Source of the DNA: Tetmemena sp. SeJ-2015 | Lineage: Eukaryota > Ciliophora > Spirotrichea > Sporadotrichida > Oxytrichidae | DNA length: 17,599 bases | Direction: 5' to 3' | NCBI GenBank assembly: GCA_027382625.1 | Contig: JAJKFJ010021487.1 | Coordinates: forward strand, 1-17,599 | Shown here: positions 1 to 8,064 of the stretch, in pieces | How the letters are laid out: each line of letters opens with the position of its first letter | Position numbering within the stretch: the stretch's first letter is position 1 | Program-made: the position numbers and the translations under genes | The notes under the pieces: generated by a model | Told to the model about the DNA's origin: nothing | The model's database searches: none | Seen by the model: only the letters and a program-made list of their open reading frames with translations

Positions 1-738
1 AATTTTATTGATTTTTCCAGAATTGAATTTATAAAAGATTCTGTTTGAAAAAGTAATATATGTTCATTAACCGAGAAATTTTAAAGTAGCAATGAGTCTT
101 ATTTAAAATTGCCAGAATATCTTAGATATTTTATAAATCAAAAAGAGTCTTTTTTTACCTCTTTTTTTATATTAGTAAAAGTAAAAAAGCAATTGATGAT
201 TTCCTAATAAAGATTGAAAAAAATTCAGGCATGTTCATCTTAGCTATAAATCTTTGCAGTTGTGATACATATACCTACGGCTTAAACAGAGATGAAATAA
301 TTTTTTGATATTTTATTAACAATTATTTTTTTTTTTATTTCAATCAAAAAAATTTAAAAAAATTTTTTTCAAAAATTTAAAAAAAAAAAGGGGGAAAAAT
401 TTTTTTTAAAAAATCATTAAAATAAAAAAAAATATAAAAGAAACAAAAATAAATCCTTTTTATCAAAAATAATTTATTTTTTTAATAAAAAATTATTTTT
501 TTTTATTGAAATTTTCCCTCTTGATTTATAATTTAAATATTTTTATAATTTTTTTATTTAAAATTTAGAAAAGCATAAATTATTCAAAAGGAATTTAACT
601 ATCTCTATATATCTTCAAAATATTATAGTAAAAATTATTATAGCGAAGAATTTAAAGAAAAATTAAAGGTATTTTCTTAGAGAAATAGAATCTGTTCGAG
701 TCTTAGCAGGGTTTCCTATATTTAATTTGTTTTAATTT
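1..738. other. AT-rich stretch, low-complexity core at 300-560
   Basis: No gene recognised. Positions 300-560 are dominated by A and T homopolymers with short G or C runs (for example five G after a long A run near 380-395). That looks like low-complexity DNA or uncertain consensus. From about 570 a frame free of TGA leads into the ubiquitin-like segment that follows; its composition (K, Y, S, E) is protein-like up to about 720, but no family is recognised there. Confidence 0.5.
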
Positions 739-1007
739 ATTATATCTCTGTTTTAAAATATGGTAGTTAAAAGCAATAGAGGCAACAAAATAAAAGTAGA
801 AGTAACTAACACCACATTTTAAAGAGACCCTCAGACATAATTGAAAGCTTCAAAGCTAAGATTCAGGGCAAGGAGGGCAACCAACGACATAAAAATTACA
901 ATCTAATTTCAGAGATAAAAAATATTACCAGAATAAATACAAAAATGAGCACTTTTGACAACATCAAATCAATTTAAGACAGTTTAGAATTAATACTGCG
1001 TAGAGCA
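739..1007 (+). CDS. Ubiquitin-like domain fragment with a 23-nt intron
   Basis: Reads as a divergent ubiquitin fold on the plus strand. The first part (ATG at 760) gives VKSNRGNKIKVE, aligning with ubiquitin strand 1-2. A 23-nt segment at 802-824 (GTAACTAAC...AAAG, with a CTAAC branch-like core) then fits an intron, and the frame continues as RPSDIIESFKAKIQGKEG, close to ubiquitin PSDTIENVKAKIQDKEG. Further on, STFDNIKSIQDSLELILRR resembles the ubiquitin C-terminal strand. The middle is weaker. Ubiquitin-family proteins act as conjugated tags or as protein-binding domains; I see no terminal Gly-Gly, so this is a ubiquitin-like domain or relic rather than ubiquitin itself. TAA is read as Gln. 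The same frame stays open to a TGA at 1128-1130. Confidence 0.55.
802..824 (+). other. Short intron, 23 nt
   Basis: GT...AG bounded, with CTAAC inside. Removing it joins GAA to AGA CCC TCA and brings the two ubiquitin-like halves into one frame, which neither frame alone achieves. Confidence 0.55.
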
Positions 1008-1033
1008 ACTAAAACCTTCAAATAAATCTACTC

Positions 1034-1122
1034 TCTAACTCAAAAGAAATCTACGCGAAGACTTAAAGATGAAAACTATCAGCAGAAGTAACTACACAAA
1101 GAGTTTTAACGAAGATTTGCAT
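1034..1122 (-). CDS. Second ubiquitin N-terminus, minus strand, partial
   Basis: The minus strand from 1122 reads MQIFVKTL, exactly the first eight residues of ubiquitin. Treating 1076-1095 (GTAGTTACT...GATAG) as a 20-nt intron continues it as CFSSLSLRVD, in register with ubiquitin TGKTITLEVE. A direct repeat AAATCTAC (plus-strand 1024-1031 and 1047-1054, 23 bp apart) sits just beyond and could be an IES pointer. After that I lose the similarity. The fragment converges on the plus-strand ubiquitin-like segment. Only the first part of ubiquitin is present, so this is a partial, possibly scrambled or relic, copy. The exact eight-residue match is the main evidence; the rest is inference. Confidence 0.45.
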
Positions 1123-1189
1123 GTTCATGAGTTCAACCATTAAAAATATTTAAAAAAATCATATTATTTAAACAGCTTTATATCGCAAA

Positions 1190-1392
1190 TAACTTATAAA
1201 GTTGATCTCTACAAGATCAGTTTCCTAAATCGTCTATTTTGCATTAAATCCTCTAGTATAATAATTAAGCTAATATGCAAATCTTGTAAATTCCTCAAGG
1301 CGTTAAATCTAACCTCTCTCTCGTATTTTATATCTTCTGCTTATGTCTCAAATCGATTAAAGCTTTCGATTGTTATGCTAATGAAAATTAAT
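1190..1392 (-). CDS. Possible coding fragment, minus strand
   Basis: The minus strand here has a TGA-free frame rich in E, R, D, L and N (for example ETQAEDIKYEREVRFNALRN), with a composition like a helical or coiled-coil protein. The opposite strand is also open but is more hydrophobic and less protein-like. It lies upstream of the minus-strand ubiquitin start, but a TGA separates the two. No family recognised. Composition is the only support. Confidence 0.25.
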
Positions 1393-1447
1393 GATATCAT
1401 TCATGATTTATTTTAATTTAATTAGAGTTAAATGACTCTTAAATTGC

Positions 1448-1480
1448 ATTTGAATTTTCAGAAGACAATAACTGACTGAG
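1448..1480. other. IES 1 of copy A, 33 bp, pointer ATTTGA
   Basis: ATTTGA occurs at 1448-1453 and 1481-1486. Dropping the 33 bp between the repeat starts removes an in-frame TGA and gives SQIAFEHML, matching SQKAFEHMI in the paralog, which has a 33 bp insert at the same site. Confidence 0.65.
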
Positions 1481-1616
1481 ATTTGAGCACATGCTGGTAA
1501 GCTCTGATCAAGACATCTTATTTTTGGGAAATAGACTGATAGATGATGATTTATCCTCATTTTAGAGTTCTTCATAATACCCACCTTAAGTTCTCGCATA
1601 CTAGATAAGTGCTAAC

Positions 1617-1661
1617 AACTTTTAAATTAAAAAATTTACTTTAAATTTTATATTTAAAAAT
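1617..1661. other. IES 2 of copy A, 45 bp, pointer AACTTTT
   Basis: AACTTTT at 1617-1623 and 1662-1668 flanks a nearly pure A/T insert. Removal gives ISANNFLWR, matching LSTQNFLWK in the paralog, where a 43 bp insert occupies the same position. Confidence 0.65.
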
Positions 1662-1786
1662 AACTTTTTGTGGAGAATTTTTGATTTCTGTAATCAAGTG
1701 AGGTCCAAAATCTACCGAATTTAAGTTGGAGATGTGAATCTTTGGTTAATAAGGGAATAATTTGTAGCGTGGATTTAGATATGGTT

Positions 1787-2348
1787 AAATTTTAAATTAT
1801 ATTCTTATTTGAATAATAAAAATTTTAAAAATTTATTAAAATTTCACTAATGGAAAAGGAAATTTATAGAGAAAAAATTAAAAAATATTATTTTATATTT
1901 TTTAAGAGACTAACTACACTTAACTTAATTCCTATAATAAATTTGCTCATTTACATTTATGAATTAAAAATTTGAAGAATTCTAGAAGCTTCTTCGCTTC
2001 TTTTAATATTTAACTTTACTATGAGTTTTCTCTTATGAATTTATGCTCTTTGAATAAAGAAAGCAATTATTAGTTGACCTCTTTTTCAGTCAATTACCAG
2101 ATAGTTCAGCTAGCAATTAAACGTTAGTATATATTTATTATGATTTTTTGTTTAAAGATTTACTTCTTCCTTTCAAACTTAAATTATTTTTTAAGAAATA
2201 GAAGAATTAAAAACTAAAACAGGATTTATATCATCTTTTAAATAAAATATATTATGAAATTGATCTAGTATAAATGAATTTAAAATTATCTCACGACTTT
2301 ATAATTTTTGGCAATTTAACATATGTATAATTTGAATAAATTTTGGTC
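1787..2348. other. IES 3 of copy A, about 562 bp, pointer TGGTYAAAT
   Basis: The flanks read TGGTTAAAT (1782-1790) and TGGTCAAAT (2344-2352), a one-mismatch repeat; the exact shared part is AAAT or TGGT. Joining them gives IQIWSNTQKVNCYHYFALL in one frame. The paralog has a 309 bp insert at the same codon with an exact GGTCAAA pointer. The insert is AT-rich and I see no gene in it. Confidence 0.6.
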
Positions 2349-2443
2349 AAATACATAAAAAGTGAACTGCTATCACTATTTCGCTCTCTTAAATACACAA
2401 ACTGGAAAACTATTGAATATGATGTACAAATAAAATATCTAAT

Positions 2444-2834
2444 TAAATTTATCTAATAAAATGTAAATTTGGCAGCCTCTATTATCTAAAATTAACATCA
2501 TAAATTAATTAAATAATATAAAGATACTTCGTAGATAAATTCTTTTCTCAAAATATATCTTTTAACTTTTTATTAATTCGCCATTGAACAAATTAAATAC
2601 TTTATATCCTCTAATATTAAAATGATAAATTTCAGAAAAATATTTATTAAAAAACTTCTTACTGATCTGATATTTTATCTGACTAATTTTTATATAGATT
2701 AAGGAGTTTAAAATAATCTCTATAAAAAATATTGCACATATTTTTAACATTTTTCTTGTTTAAGTTACTGAATGAATAAAGATTAAAAGTATAATTTTTT
2801 CATAAAGAGTATAAAATTTCTCTCCCTTTATAAG
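2444..2834. other. IES 4 of copy A, about 391 bp, pointer TAAATTTA
   Basis: TAAATTTA at 2444-2451 and 2835-2842 lies where the paralog has its fourth insert (357 bp, pointer AAATT). The frame after the join is damaged here, in keeping with decay of this copy. Nothing recognisable inside. Confidence 0.5.
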
Positions 2835-3178
2835 TAAATTTAGGCTGGCTAAATCTAATGCTCATATGATGAAAATGTGCCTTGACTTATCTAATATAAT
2901 TCCACAAATTTCATAATGATAGACATAACCTCAACTGACAAAGGCATTATTTCATGCGAAACAGCAGATAAAGATTTTAATACATGCGATATGTATAACA
3001 TCTTTTAATAAGATGGCTCCCAGGTATTAATTTATAAATTAGAGATCTTTTTATAAATAAAATAATTTCAATAAGATGAAAGGTGAATAAAATATAAATT
3101 TTAAGTATTTTTAATTCAATTTTTTATTATTAGTAAGATTATAATGAGAATTCATTTTAGAGATATTAAAAAGTGTGA

Positions 3179-3420
3179 AAAAATTAGTTGGAGGAGTCAT
3201 TTGACAATTTAGTGACGAGCGAAAATTATCATTGGGTGTTCGAATGTAGCGAATTCTTACACTTAATCAAATAGCGGGAAAATTCCTAATAAAAAAAGTA
3301 CATTAGGTTGAACTCCTTTGCGATAAATTTTTATTTAAAACTCATGGTCAGAGAAAATCTTTATCTTAAATTGCCTTTAAAAGATGATTAATTCTGTATA
3401 ATTTAATAGCAAATATTTAT
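3179..3420 (+). CDS. Possible coding island, unrecognised
   Basis: Directly after a TGA at 3176-3178 a frame opens whose first part is strongly protein-like (QLEESFDNLVTSENYHWVFE, then FLHLIKQRENSQQKKY and FYLKLMVRENLYLKLPLKDD). The frame stays free of TGA to 4045 but becomes very AT-rich. In this base composition several TGA-free runs of that length are expected by chance, so only the first part is offered. No family recognised and no start codon assigned. It follows copy A and could belong to the same gene. Confidence 0.3.
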
Positions 3421-4169
3421 GGATTGTTACAGTAATAATCGTATTGAATCAGCTAAAGTGAAAAATACAATATCTATACATGAGCTTTATTAAGCATCTT
3501 ATTCTACAATTATCTAATTCTTATATGTTTCACGAATTAAAAAAAAATGTATAAGATAAAAATATAATAGAAATAGGGCTGTCACAAAAAATTTATTTTT
3601 CAATTCCATTATTCAATAATAGAGCTGTAGTAAATTAATTTATGTACAATCAAACGTATATAAACTGTATCAAAATAAATATAAATTTTTTATTATATTA
3701 TAGGATGGGCTGCTTTAGAGATTTATTATTTATTCATTCTAATGCCTAATATAATTAATTTAATATTTTAACGTTAAGCAAAAGTCATGCACTAATAGAA
3801 TATTGTTCATAGATATATCAAACCTGAAAATTCAACTGCCACTTCTTTGTTTCCTATTTATTTCACTTCCTACTCCTTTCTATTTTCTATTAAATTCTTC
3901 ACTATATTATAGGGAATTTAATATAATTGTAAATTAATAATATAGAAGAAAAGAAATATTTTTTAATTTTTATTTAGTATAGAATATTTATTCACACCTT
4001 TTAAGTAATTAAGAGAAATTAGAATTTTAATTCAGTTTTCATTGATAAAAATTTATACTTTAAAGATTCTTATTTAATGTGTTGAAAGGAGAGTAATAAT
4101 TTTAAAATAAATGGAATACATTATGAAAAATATTAGAAATAAATAGCTACTTCTTCGATTTAAAAATGA
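3421..4169. other. AT-rich stretch, nothing identified
   Basis: Apart from the continuing TGA-free frame noted for the preceding island I see no gene, repeat or motif. A pyrimidine-rich patch lies at 3838-3900. Confidence 0.4.
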
Positions 4170-4316
4170 ATTCGTCATGGGTTAACATGTGTCATCAGGA
4201 CAGATCACACCAGTTATGATCGTGTTTTAGTAGGCGATATAAAAGTTTATTATATATACCCTAGCGGAGTGCTTAAATCTGCTAATAATCTAAAAAAAGA
4301 ATTATCTTTATATTAA
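4170..4316 (+). CDS. Possible coding island, unrecognised
   Basis: This patch is less AT-rich than its surroundings and reads TCVIRTDHTSYDRVLVGDIK, then VYYIYPSGVLKSANNLKKEL in one frame without TGA; an in-frame TGA lies just upstream at 4167-4169. The text looks like part of a beta-rich domain, but I cannot name the family. No start or splice sites were assigned. It could be an exon or a germline-retained gene segment belonging with copy A. Confidence 0.3.
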   Translation: MRHGLTCVIRTDHTSYDRVLVGDIKVYYIYPSGVLKSANNLKKELSLY

Positions 4317-4536
4317 AAATCTATCTTTTAAGCATATTCTTACTATGAAAAAAGCCATAAATGATGAAATTTTTTTGCTGAACGTTCTTACTTGATAGAT
4401 ATTTTATTTTAATGAAATCTTGGTATATATTTTTACAAAATATCTAATTCCTATAACATTATAAATAGGGAAAAAAAATTTCTCTCGCATAATTTTTAAC
4501 AAGAAAGAATAATTATTGTGGTATTACTAATTTAAT

Positions 4537-4824
4537 CTTGATTATTGAAATTTCTTAAAGAAGGTTGACTTCTTAGAAGTTTACAGCAAGGGAAAGGAAT
4601 AATACAAAATAGAGACATTAGGAAAAACCCATTAGATATATAGCAGTAAGTAAAATGCCAAAATAGATTAGTATGGAAAAAAATGTAAATCTATAGATCA
4701 GTAATTATAACTTACATTTCAGCAAAAAATGTAAAATTGAGGTTTTTTCTCAGTGATACACTCTTCACCTCATCAAATTTTAATAATTCCCAAACCCACT
4801 CACCACCTAACACGTGCACGCGAA
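4537..4824 (-). CDS. Membrane-protein fragment, left palindrome arm
   Basis: Mirror copy of the right-arm fragment, read on the minus strand: exon 4824-4716, 25-nt intron 4715-4691, exon 4690-4537. The few differences are coding-tolerant: Phe to Leu in the VHVFGG motif (TTT/TTA), Leu to Val in the second membrane span, and a silent GTT/GTA. Intron and splice sites are kept exactly. The two copies are divergent, with their 5' ends facing the palindrome centre. The frame may run past the palindrome edge to about 4400, but there it is AT-rich and unsupported. Function unknown; probably a membrane protein. Confidence 0.45.
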
Positions 4825-5031
4825 CTGCAAAAAGACAAATCAATTATATTTTTGAATTAAAAATAAAACTATATTTTAATTATTATTTCAATAAAATTAA
4901 GGAAGAATATATATTTATATAATTGCTGCAATTATATAAAATTGAATTCAAAAAATTATTTTTTTGGATAATTCTCAAAATATATTATGATTATTTTTAA
5001 TCAAAAATATAATTGCTTTGTCTTTTTGCAG

Positions 5032-5319
5032 TTCGCGTGCACGTGTTTGGTGGTGAGTGGGTTTGGGAATTATTAAAATTTGATGAGGTGAAGAGTGTAT
5101 CACTGAGAAAAAACCTCAATTTTACATTTTTTGCTGAAATGTAAGTTATAATTACTGATCTATAGATTTACATTTTTTTCCATACTAATCTATTTTGGCA
5201 TTTTACTTACTGCTATATATCTAATGGGTTTTTCCTAATGTCTCTATTTTTTATTATTCCTTTCCCTTGCTGTTAACTTCTAAGAAGTCAACCTTCTTTA
5301 AGAAATTTCAATAATCAAG
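5032..5319 (+). CDS. Membrane-protein fragment, right palindrome arm
   Basis: An exon starts after a TTTTTGCAG acceptor at 5031 and reads VHVFGGEWVWELLKFDEVKS, then VSLRKNLNFTFFAE. A 25-nt intron (5141-5165, GTAAGTTATAATTACTGATCTATAG) follows. The frame continues as IFTFFSILIYFGILLTAIYL, then MGFSQCLYFLLFLSLAVNFQ and EVNLLQEISIIK, which contains two likely membrane spans. Without the intron removed, the downstream frame is much less protein-like. TAA and TAG code for Gln. Both ends are open: the fragment enters from an intron and runs to the palindrome edge, so only part of a gene is present. Its product is probably a multi-span membrane protein; I do not recognise the family. Confidence 0.5.
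5141..5165 (+). other. Short intron, 25 nt
   Basis: GTAAGT donor, CTGAT branch-like core and TATAG acceptor. The mirror copy at 4691-4715 in the left arm is identical. Confidence 0.55.
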
Positions 5320-5773
5320 AAAATTTAAATTTATTTCCTTTTCATAATTTTTAAAATTCTAAAAAGATAAAAATAGTTTGGCATTTATTTTGGTTATAAT
5401 GGGTTTTGGGGGTCCTTTGGGTTTAATTTTTAAGCACAAGATATAATCTTTTTATTTTTCATTAAAAAAATTTAAATTTTTAGGAGTAATAAAATTGTGA
5501 ATTTCTTTTTATCTAACTTTTTGATTTAACTTTTTTTTTTTTTTGAATAAAATGTATATAATGAAAATTAAAATTTTAATACTTAAATTTTTTTTAACCA
5601 TCCATTTTAATTAAACCCCAAAAAAAAAAATTTTTAAATTTATCAAAAATTTTTTTTCTAGGAATATTTTTAAAAAAGATTTTTTTTAATTCTTTTTATT
5701 TTAAAAAAAAAATTGGGAATAAGTTTATTAATAAATTTTAATTTATTTTAGACTCAAGTTTTTTTTATAAGAA
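5320..5773. other. Low-complexity AT-rich stretch
   Basis: Dominated by T, A and some G homopolymers. A G/T-rich patch near 5393-5430 does not read as protein in a way I trust. Nothing identified. Confidence 0.45.
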
Positions 5774-5968
5774 AAACAATGTTTTTCAGTAATTACATCG
5801 GGTGCAGATATAGCTGGTGTAGATTTAAGTTTAATGGCAAATCTTGGAAATCTCATTGTTTCTTGTATGAATATAATTAGATCGGATGGGCTTGAAATGT
5901 TTAGCTTGAGCATTTTCAATACAGTTCAAAATTAAGTGGGTTTTGAAAAAATTTCTTATTTTTCCTGA
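5774..5968 (+). CDS. Possible coding island ending in TGA
   Basis: One frame reads TSGADIAGVDLSLMANLGNL, then IVSCMNIIRSDGLEMFSLSI, and ends at TGA 5966-5968. The other two plus frames are clearly worse. A TTTTTCAG acceptor-like site at 5782-5789 could be the exon start. Small residues and leucines suggest a membrane-adjacent helix. No family recognised. It lies just upstream of the second palindrome. Confidence 0.35.
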
Positions 5969-5989
5969 CTATTAAAAAATGGCATTATT

Positions 5990-6690
5990 TCGCAAAATTA
6001 TTAACAAATACAAAATATTACTCTTCAGGCAATCAAGGCCTAGTTTTTTATTTTAGCTCCTCTAAAAGACTGGCAGTTTAAAAAATTTTACTTTATAATT
6101 TTAAAATTTTTAAGAGATTATGTATTAAATAAAATTAGTAAGCTGAAGGCTTTCATTTTGTGAAATTTTAAATCTGAAGAAAATAATACTGAGATCAGAA
6201 AAGTTTTTTGGAAAAGTTTGAAATTTAAAAAATGATTTTCAAATGTTTCACATTAAAAGAGGTAAAAAATGTCAGTTGAAGTAAAACTCCCTGTGTGTAA
6301 AAATCAATTTTTTTTAAAAGCCAAACCTTAAAAATTAAAAAATTATAAAAAAAACAGGTTTATTGGTTTTAAAAATTTAGGAAAAAATTTTACTCAAAAA
6401 GGAGTTTTTCTTAACTGAATGTTTTTACCTATTTAATGTGAAACTTTGGCTTTTTCTTAATTCAAAATTTTCCCAAAAAAAATTTTCTAGATCTAGATAT
6501 TTTATTTCTTCGAGTTAAAATTTACGAAAGAAGCTTTAGCTTAGCTAAATTTTTATTTGAATAAAATTTTTTTAAATTTTTAAAATTTTTAAAGTAATTT
6601 TTAAAAATGCCCCGTCTTTGAGAGCTAAATAAAAAACAGGCCTTTCATCTGCAACTGAAAAGTAATATTCTTTTTTGTTAATAATTTTGG
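5990..6690. repeat. Second long palindrome, diverged, arms about 345 bp
   Basis: Centre near 6342. Matching anchors pair symmetrically: CAAAATTATTAACAAA at 5993-6008 with its complement at 6674-6689; AGGCCT near 6035 with AGGCCT near 6640; TTTCACATTAAA at 6246-6257 with TTTAATGTGAAA at 6432-6443. Between anchors the arms have drifted through substitutions and small indels, by eye perhaps a quarter of positions. Similarity may extend weakly to about 5940 and 6740. The right arm holds more G, C and A/T homopolymer runs than the left. No gene assigned. Confidence 0.75.
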
Positions 6691-6868
6691 GAAACCCCTT
6701 TTTTCAAAAATATGAAAATTTAAACAAATTGGGAAAAATTTAAAAAAATAATAACCCCTATTTTTTAATTTGCCCCTCCAATTTTTCCCTTTTTTTTTAT
6801 AATTTTCAAACCAAATGATAATTATTTAAAAAAATAAATAAAACCCGGGGGGATAAAAGTAAAAATGA
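6691..6868. other. Homopolymer-rich stretch
   Basis: Repeated runs of C, G, A and T (for example CCCGGGGGG at 6844-6852). Consensus quality may be poor. No gene seen. Confidence 0.4.
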
Positions 6869-7126
6869 TGTCGCTTCTTTTACTGTGAATTAAAATGGAT
6901 TCGATTGCGATATGCTCACATTAATCTCTCTCTAAACGAGGGATTATCTTCTAAATCCCATTTAAAACATTTTCTTCCAAAAGGAACTAATTTTGTAAAA
7001 AAAGAAACATAGAGATAGATTTCATTATATAAAATTATATAGATGCTCAGAGATCTCGTTTCTTCTTGCTAAAACAGGATTTTGAAGTCATTAAATGCCT
7101 ACTCGCCTTATTCATCTGGCTAGTGA
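6869..7126 (+). CDS. Possible upstream coding segment
   Basis: A TGA-free frame from 6869 to the TGA at 7124-7126 reads LKWIRLRYAHINLSLNEGLS, then HLKHFLPKGTNF and IIQMLRDLVSSCQNRILKSL. It is in the same phase as the propeller-like segment that starts right after the TGA, so the stop could lie inside an unrecognised intron or IES. A 48-nt GTAAAA...TATAG segment (6997-7044) could be an intron. No family recognised. Confidence 0.35.
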
Positions 7127-7766
7127 ATTGACACAACTACCTTAACCAGGCTTCACAATATTTCGACATTGTTTTTAAGTTTACAAACTAAAAGCTATGG
7201 ATTACTAAATTAATTTAATTTAATTTATTAGGAATTAAACACCCCTAATAGGCATATATAAACTCAATCGATTTAGAGTTAATTCACAGGCGTAACAACC
7301 TTGATCTGTAGTGCCACGTCACCGTGATAGCCAATCGTGATTACTAAATTAAATCGCCTCTAAGAACAGTCTCTCCGAACCAGACAATGGTCTTTTACAG
7401 GGAGATCTCCCTTCAATTTTTTTATTTTGTGATTAAGAATGCTTTAAAAGTTTAATTTATTATTTCTATAAAATTAATGCTACTAAATATGAGATTTATA
7501 CTTTCCAAGATTGGGCTTTTTTTAATTACTATTCTACATACTTTCTAGAGTCACTATCATTATGGTTTTTTGCAGGTCATACTTCTTTTTTTAGTGATAA
7601 CTCAGTATTCGGGGTTTTTAATTAATAAAGAGCTTTTTAGCCTTTCGCAAACTTTTAGTACTTAGATAGAAATGTATCATACGAACTTGATAATATTTTA
7701 GGTGCATCAGATGCCTAGCCAGTAATGATTTACCCAACAGGTACTTTTATCGATCCTATACCTTAA
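7127..7766 (+). CDS. Propeller-like extracellular segment with one IES
   Basis: Two blocks join in one frame across a 139 bp IES. The first ends LSLQTKSYGLLN. The second reads ASKNSLSEPDNGLLQGDLPS, IYYFYKINATKYEIYTFQDW, AFFNYYSTYFLESLSLWFFA, GHTSFFSDNSVFGVFNQQRA, NVSYELDNILGASDAQPVMI and YPTGTFIDPIPQ. Aromatic-, Gly- and Asp-rich text with regular repeats suggests beta-propeller blades like those in ciliate cadherin-like surface proteins; the family link is inference. It contains N-glycosylation-type NAT and NVS motifs. Gln is mostly TAA or TAG. The same strand carries A upstream and C downstream, so it may be a middle segment of the same kind of gene. Both ends are open; 7766 marks where the protein-like text fades. 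Confidence 0.55.
7200..7338. other. IES, 139 bp, 14-bp pointer GATTACTAAATTAA
   Basis: GATTACTAAATTAA occurs exactly at 7200-7213 and 7339-7352. Dropping one copy plus the insert turns GGA TTA CTA AAT TAA directly into ATC GCC TCT in phase, and removes a TGA that would otherwise precede the second block. The insert contains a GC-richer patch (7286-7335) of unknown meaning. Confidence 0.65.
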
Positions 7767-8064
7767 AATAAAATAAACCTGTAACTAGATTTTCTACTAA
7801 AGTCTAATTTGATTCTTTGAAACACTTAGGGAATATATAAAAATAATATAAATAAACTTAAAATATAGTTAATAATGTTAATATAAAATAATATAGCTTA
7901 TTTATAATTTTATTTAAGCAATAGAAAATAACATTATATTTAATTAAAATAAGGTTATAAACGAAAGCTAAATTTAATTTTAGAGTATAATAGATTAATA
8001 AATATGAATTTTCTTAGTTAAAATGTTTCGAAAAAATATTTTTCTGGAATCATATTGACTTAAT
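7767..8064. other. AT-rich stretch, nothing identified
   Basis: No gene, repeat or motif seen. Confidence 0.5.

Larger units (their letters stand above)
1434..3062 (+). pseudogene. Segment A: decayed propeller-like N-terminal region, four IESs
   Basis: Paralog of the segment at 14545-15855. After removing four IES-like inserts the product reads SQIAFEHMLVSSDQDILFLG, then FLWRIFDFCNQV, VGDVN, FVAWIQIWSN, CYHYFALLNTQTGKLLNMMY and finally MIDITSTDKGIISCETADKD. The other copy has matching text at each point with many third-position changes, so the shared sequence evolved as protein. The pattern (...YFALLNTQTGKLL...) is like the beta-propeller repeats at the N-terminus of large ciliate surface proteins; that family assignment is inference. 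Decay: one base is missing after VGDVN relative to the other copy, one base is extra near 2843-2880, and a TGA replaces an Arg codon just before MIDI. TAA and TAG serve as Gln throughout. No clear start codon is visible. Confidence 0.6.
4537..5319. repeat. Long near-perfect palindrome, arms about 390 bp
   Basis: The arms run 4537-4926 and 4928-5319 about a centre at 4927 (ATTGC T GCAAT). The outer roughly 330 bp of each arm differ at only a handful of positions; the inner 60-100 bp diverge apart from the last dozen bases at the centre. Arm ends are CTTGATTATTG and its complement. I see no convincing target-site duplication and no transposase. Each arm encodes the same protein fragment reading outward (separate entries). 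It may be a real germline inverted duplication or a fold-back artefact of sequencing. Confidence 0.9.

Noticed and set aside
1481..1580. Ubiquitin-like reading of SSDQDILFLGNRLIDD in copy A
   Set aside because: It superficially resembles ubiquitin DQQRLIFAGKQLEDG, but the flanking text shared with the paralog fits propeller-like repeats and not a ubiquitin fold.
1408..1599. Minus-strand standard-code frame over the start of copy A
   Set aside because: The plus strand here aligns with the paralog in protein space with mostly silent differences, so the minus frame is a shadow.
2562..2750. Minus-strand standard-code frame of 62 codons
   Set aside because: Lies wholly inside IES 4 of copy A, is very AT-rich and has no counterpart in the paralogous insert.
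3179..4045. Single 289-codon TGA-free frame as one gene
   Set aside because: With TGA as the only stop in this composition, a few runs of this length are expected by chance in the window; only the first 240 bp look like protein.
4737..4922. Short plus-strand frame inside the left palindrome arm
   Set aside because: It is antisense to the intron-containing minus-strand fragment, which is mirrored in the other arm; it appears to be a shadow.
4537..5319. Palindrome as a terminal-inverted-repeat transposon
   Set aside because: No target-site duplication or transposase seen, no unique internal region, and the arms encode a host-like membrane protein with an intron.
7095..7728. Alternative frame across the 139-bp IES starting MPTRLIHLAS
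   Set aside because: Also open and joined by the same pointer, but the frame ending in YPTGTFIDPIPQ has far better composition and repeat texture. The case shows that open frames alone are weak evidence here.
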